From assembly GCA_011053245.1 (NCBI GenBank), contig DRGS01000120.1, forward strand, positions 1 to 8,392: 8,392 nucleotides of DNA. Reading direction: 5' to 3'. The DNA comes from Phycisphaerales bacterium. GTDB lineage: Bacteria; Planctomycetota; Phycisphaerae; Sedimentisphaerales; Anaerohalosphaeraceae. The first letter of the stretch is position 1. Each line of letters opens with the position of its first letter. Both the position numbers and the translations under genes were made by a program. A model generated the notes under the pieces. The model was given only the letters and a program-made list of their open reading frames with translations, was not told the DNA's origin and did no database searches. Shown here piece by piece: positions 6,581-8,392 of this stretch.

Positions 6581-7570
6581 ATGGCCGGTAAAGATAACTT
6601 AGATCTGTCTATTGTGGTTCCTGTTTTCAATGAAGAGGGAAGCATAAAGCCATTATATGAGGAGATAAATGCGGCTGTTAATGGCAAATTCAAGTATGAG
6701 ATAATATTTGTTGATGATGGCAGCAGCGATAAGAGCTTTGACATCCTCGCAGATATCAGCAAAAATGACAGGCTCGTAAAGGTGATACGCCTGAAGAAAA
6801 ACTTCGGACAAACCGCCGCCCTTAGTGCAGGATTTAAATATTCCAGAGGCGATGTAATAGTACCGCTGGATGCAGATGGCCAAAACGACCCTGCCGATAT
6901 TCCGAGACTAGTCGCAAAATTGGATGAAGGATATGATATAGTCAGCGGATGGAGACGGAAAAGGCATGATAATATAGTAACACGAAAACTGCCGTCAAGA
7001 ATTGCCAATTGGCTTGTAGGTAAGATAACCGGGGTAAAACTGCACGATTTCGGCTGTACGCTCAAGGCGTATCGCAAGCATTCCTTAGAGGAAATTCGTC
7101 TTTACGGAGAAATGCATCGATTCATTCCGGCACTGGCAAGTTGGGGAGGTGAAAACGTCACCGAAATGGTTGTAAATCACCGCCCAAGGACCACAGGGGT
7201 TACCAAGTACGGCCTTAATCGGACTTTCAAGGTGCTGCTGGATCTGGTGACAATAAAGTTCCTCGCATCCTATTCGACAAAACCTATATACGTTTTCGGA
7301 GGCCTCGGATTCGCCAGTGGTGTCGCGGCGGTGCTTTCAGGCATGGCGGTTCTTTATCATAAATTCATCTCGCCTGCGCATCTGAGTATGAACCGCAATC
7401 CTCTTCTGATTATGATGGCAATGTTTTTTATGGCTTCGATACAATTTATACTTATGGGCCTTCTGGCGGAGATACTTGTCAGGACCTACCATGAATCACA
7501 GGACCGTGCAACCTATACTATCGACCGTATATTAGGGTTCGAAGATGTCGATAACGAAAAAGTTGTTTAA
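6581..7570 (+). CDS. GT2 polyprenyl-phosphate glycosyltransferase (DPM1/ArnC/GtrB-like)
   Basis: A 329-residue enzyme predicted to transfer a sugar from a nucleotide-sugar to a polyprenyl phosphate at the cytoplasmic face of the inner membrane. The GT-A fold opens with LSIVVPVFNEEGSI (9-22). The nucleotide-binding DDGSSD is at 45-50, the metal-binding DAD at 97-99 (in PLDADGQNDP), and a DFGCTLKAYR motif at 156-165, typical of the DPM1/ArnC group. EMHRFIPALA (177-186) and RPRTTGVTKYG (201-211) also match this group. Two C-terminal transmembrane helices lie near 235-260 and 272-300, followed by a short cytoplasmic tail, as in the ArnC/GtrB type. Length is normal for the group. The next gene follows after 41 bases and encodes a GT-C-like membrane protein, a likely user of the lipid-linked sugar. 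The donor sugar (glucose, mannose, undecaprenyl-phosphate Ara4FN or other) cannot be read from the sequence. Confidence 0.9.
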   Translation: MAGKDNLDLSIVVPVFNEEGSIKPLYEEINAAVNGKFKYEIIFVDDGSSDKSFDILADISKNDRLVKVIRLKKNFGQTAALSAGFKYSRGDVIVPLDADGQNDPADIPRLVAKLDEGYDIVSGWRRKRHDNIVTRKLPSRIANWLVGKITGVKLHDFGCTLKAYRKHSLEEIRLYGEMHRFIPALASWGGENVTEMVVNHRPRTTGVTKYGLNRTFKVLLDLVTIKFLASYSTKPIYVFGGLGFASGVAAVLSGMAVLYHKFISPAHLSMNRNPLLIMMAMFFMASIQFILMGLLAEILVRTYHESQDRATYTIDRILGFEDVDNEKVV

Positions 7571-7601
7571 GATTTTGATACAACCAGACAGCAGAGGTAT
7601 C

Positions 7602-7607
7602 GGAGAG
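7602..7607 (+). promoter_or_regulatory. Ribosome binding site of the GT-C-like gene
   Basis: GGAGAG lies 4 bases before the ATG at 7612 (7 bases if counted from GGA), in the 41-base gap after the GT2 stop. It fixes this start. Confidence 0.6.
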
Positions 7608-7611
7608 CAAT

Positions 7612-8392
7612 ATGGCTCGTAGGAAACACCGAAACGTTCGGACCAAAGAACACCGAAAAACATTACCGCAACCGGGCAAAGGCCAGGGGCATGCATGGAA
7701 AGTGACGGCAATTATCGCCTCTGTCATACTGGCGGCGATACCGTTTATTTACGGAAAGTACTGCGAGTTTAATATCGACGATGCTTTTGACGGAGCGTTA
7801 AATGTTTACAGTGCCCAGAGTATCGTCAAGGGGCAAAAATTAGGGGTCGATATTGTACCGACCGCACGACCGGCAACACTGCTGGTAAATGTTATCGGGG
7901 TGGCCCTTTTCGGGTTCAGTGAGTTCGGTCCAAAAATCATTCAGACGATTATGCAGGTGCTGGCACTCGGCCTGATGTTTTATACGCTACGAAAGGCTTA
8001 TGGAACCTTAGCCGCCGCCGTATCACTCATCATGGCAGCATTTTATTTAAGCCTGCCGCCATATGCCAAGTTCGGCAATGTTAAAGAGCAGTACATGATA
8101 GCGTGTATGCTGATAACGGCATGCGGTATGATGCTTCGGTATATGGATGGTCGCTGGTATTGGCCCATTATTTCTGGTGCGGCGGCAGTAAATATTTATT
8201 ACTTCAAACCTACAGGGGCTTCAGTGCTGATCGCCCTGGGAATCTGGTTACTTTTGCAGCCGATTTTGAGACGTCGAAGTTTCCGTCAAACCGGTGTTGA
8301 CATATTCCTGCTGGTGATCGGTATGGTAGCCGGTATCGTTCCACTTGTGTCATTTTACACATGGCAGGGACAGGCAGGACGCATCCTGAATA
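7612..8392 (+). CDS. Polytopic membrane glycosyltransferase, GT39/PMT-like (N-terminal 260 residues; rest off the window)
   Basis: Translated by me from the ATG at 7612; the frame stays open to the right edge. Residues 1-29 are a strongly basic cytoplasmic tail (MARRKHRNVRTKEHRK). The first transmembrane helix is about 30-48. It is followed by a periplasmic loop with FNIDDAFDGA (acidic pair D56-D57, where GT-C enzymes carry their catalytic Asp) and VPTARPATLL. Further hydrophobic helices lie near 88-104, 108-126, 130-149, 158-176, 182-217 and 230-249. This topology and loop resemble the PMT_2/GT39 (ArnT-like) lipid-phosphate-sugar-dependent transferases. Such enzymes move a sugar from polyprenyl phosphate to protein, lipid A or glycan outside the membrane. 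The GT2 gene 41 bases upstream could supply the donor. The acceptor is unknown, and with the C-terminal half missing the subfamily is uncertain; an uncharacterised membrane protein of another family remains possible. Confidence 0.65.
   Translation, partial: MARRKHRNVRTKEHRKTLPQPGKGQGHAWKVTAIIASVILAAIPFIYGKYCEFNIDDAFDGALNVYSAQSIVKGQKLGVDIVPTARPATLLVNVIGVALFGFSEFGPKIIQTIMQVLALGLMFYTLRKAYGTLAAAVSLIMAAFYLSLPPYAKFGNVKEQYMIACMLITACGMMLRYMDGRWYWPIISGAAAVNIYYFKPTGASVLIALGIWLLLQPILRRRSFRQTGVDIFLLVIGMVAGIVPLVSFYTWQGQAGRILN

Noticed and set aside
6568..7077. A 169-codon open frame on the minus strand opposite the GT2 gene
   Set aside because: The plus frame has intact GT2 motifs in order; the antisense translation shows no domain and no start signals.
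1..8392. CRISPR array, tRNA, rRNA, riboswitch or mobile element
   Set aside because: No regularly spaced direct repeats, cloverleaf-like segments, transposase motifs or terminal inverted repeats were seen on either strand.

Overview
The window looks like a chromosomal segment from a Gram-negative bacterium with moderate GC content, most likely a planctomycete of the Phycisphaerae type. That placement is an inference. It rests on the combination of a multi-module DUF1573 lipoprotein, a cytochrome c554-like lipoprotein, and type II secretion proteins with very long Pro/Glu/Ala-rich linkers. No rRNA, tRNA, CRISPR array, insertion sequence or phage gene was seen.

Layout: positions 1-6337 carry four genes on the minus strand; positions 6581-8392 carry two genes on the plus strand. 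A 243-base divergent intergenic region (6338-6580) separates the two blocks. Reading the minus strand in transcription order: a DUF1573 lipoprotein (6337-5228); 27 bases later a lipoprotein joining a degenerate 5'-nucleotidase/metallophosphatase-like domain to a four-CxxCH cytochrome c domain (5200-3827); after about 200 bases a GspC-like inner-membrane protein (3629-2568); after 171 bases a GspD-like secretin (2396 to the left edge, C-terminus missing). Reading the plus strand: a GT2 polyprenyl-phosphate glycosyltransferase (6581-7570); 41 bases later the N-terminal 260 residues of a polytopic GT39/GT-C-type membrane protein (7612 to the right edge).

How they work together: GspC and GspD are the inner-membrane/outer-membrane link of a type II secretion system, and the C-then-D order is the usual one. 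Both have unusually long low-complexity regions. The DUF1573 and cytochrome lipoproteins share a strong sigma70-like promoter and probably form a two-gene operon of exported envelope proteins. The plus-strand pair fits a two-step route: the GT2 enzyme makes a lipid-phosphate sugar and the GT-C enzyme transfers the sugar outside the cytoplasmic membrane.

The most unusual items are the cytochrome/pseudo-phosphatase fusion, in which the usual metal-ligand positions appear lost but a CGC motif is kept, and the secretin, which carries an extra N-terminal ring-building-like domain and a roughly 300-residue Pro/Glu/Val linker before its N0 domain. I found no clear evidence of a wholly new multi-gene system. 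No gene-free stretch exceeds about 245 bases.
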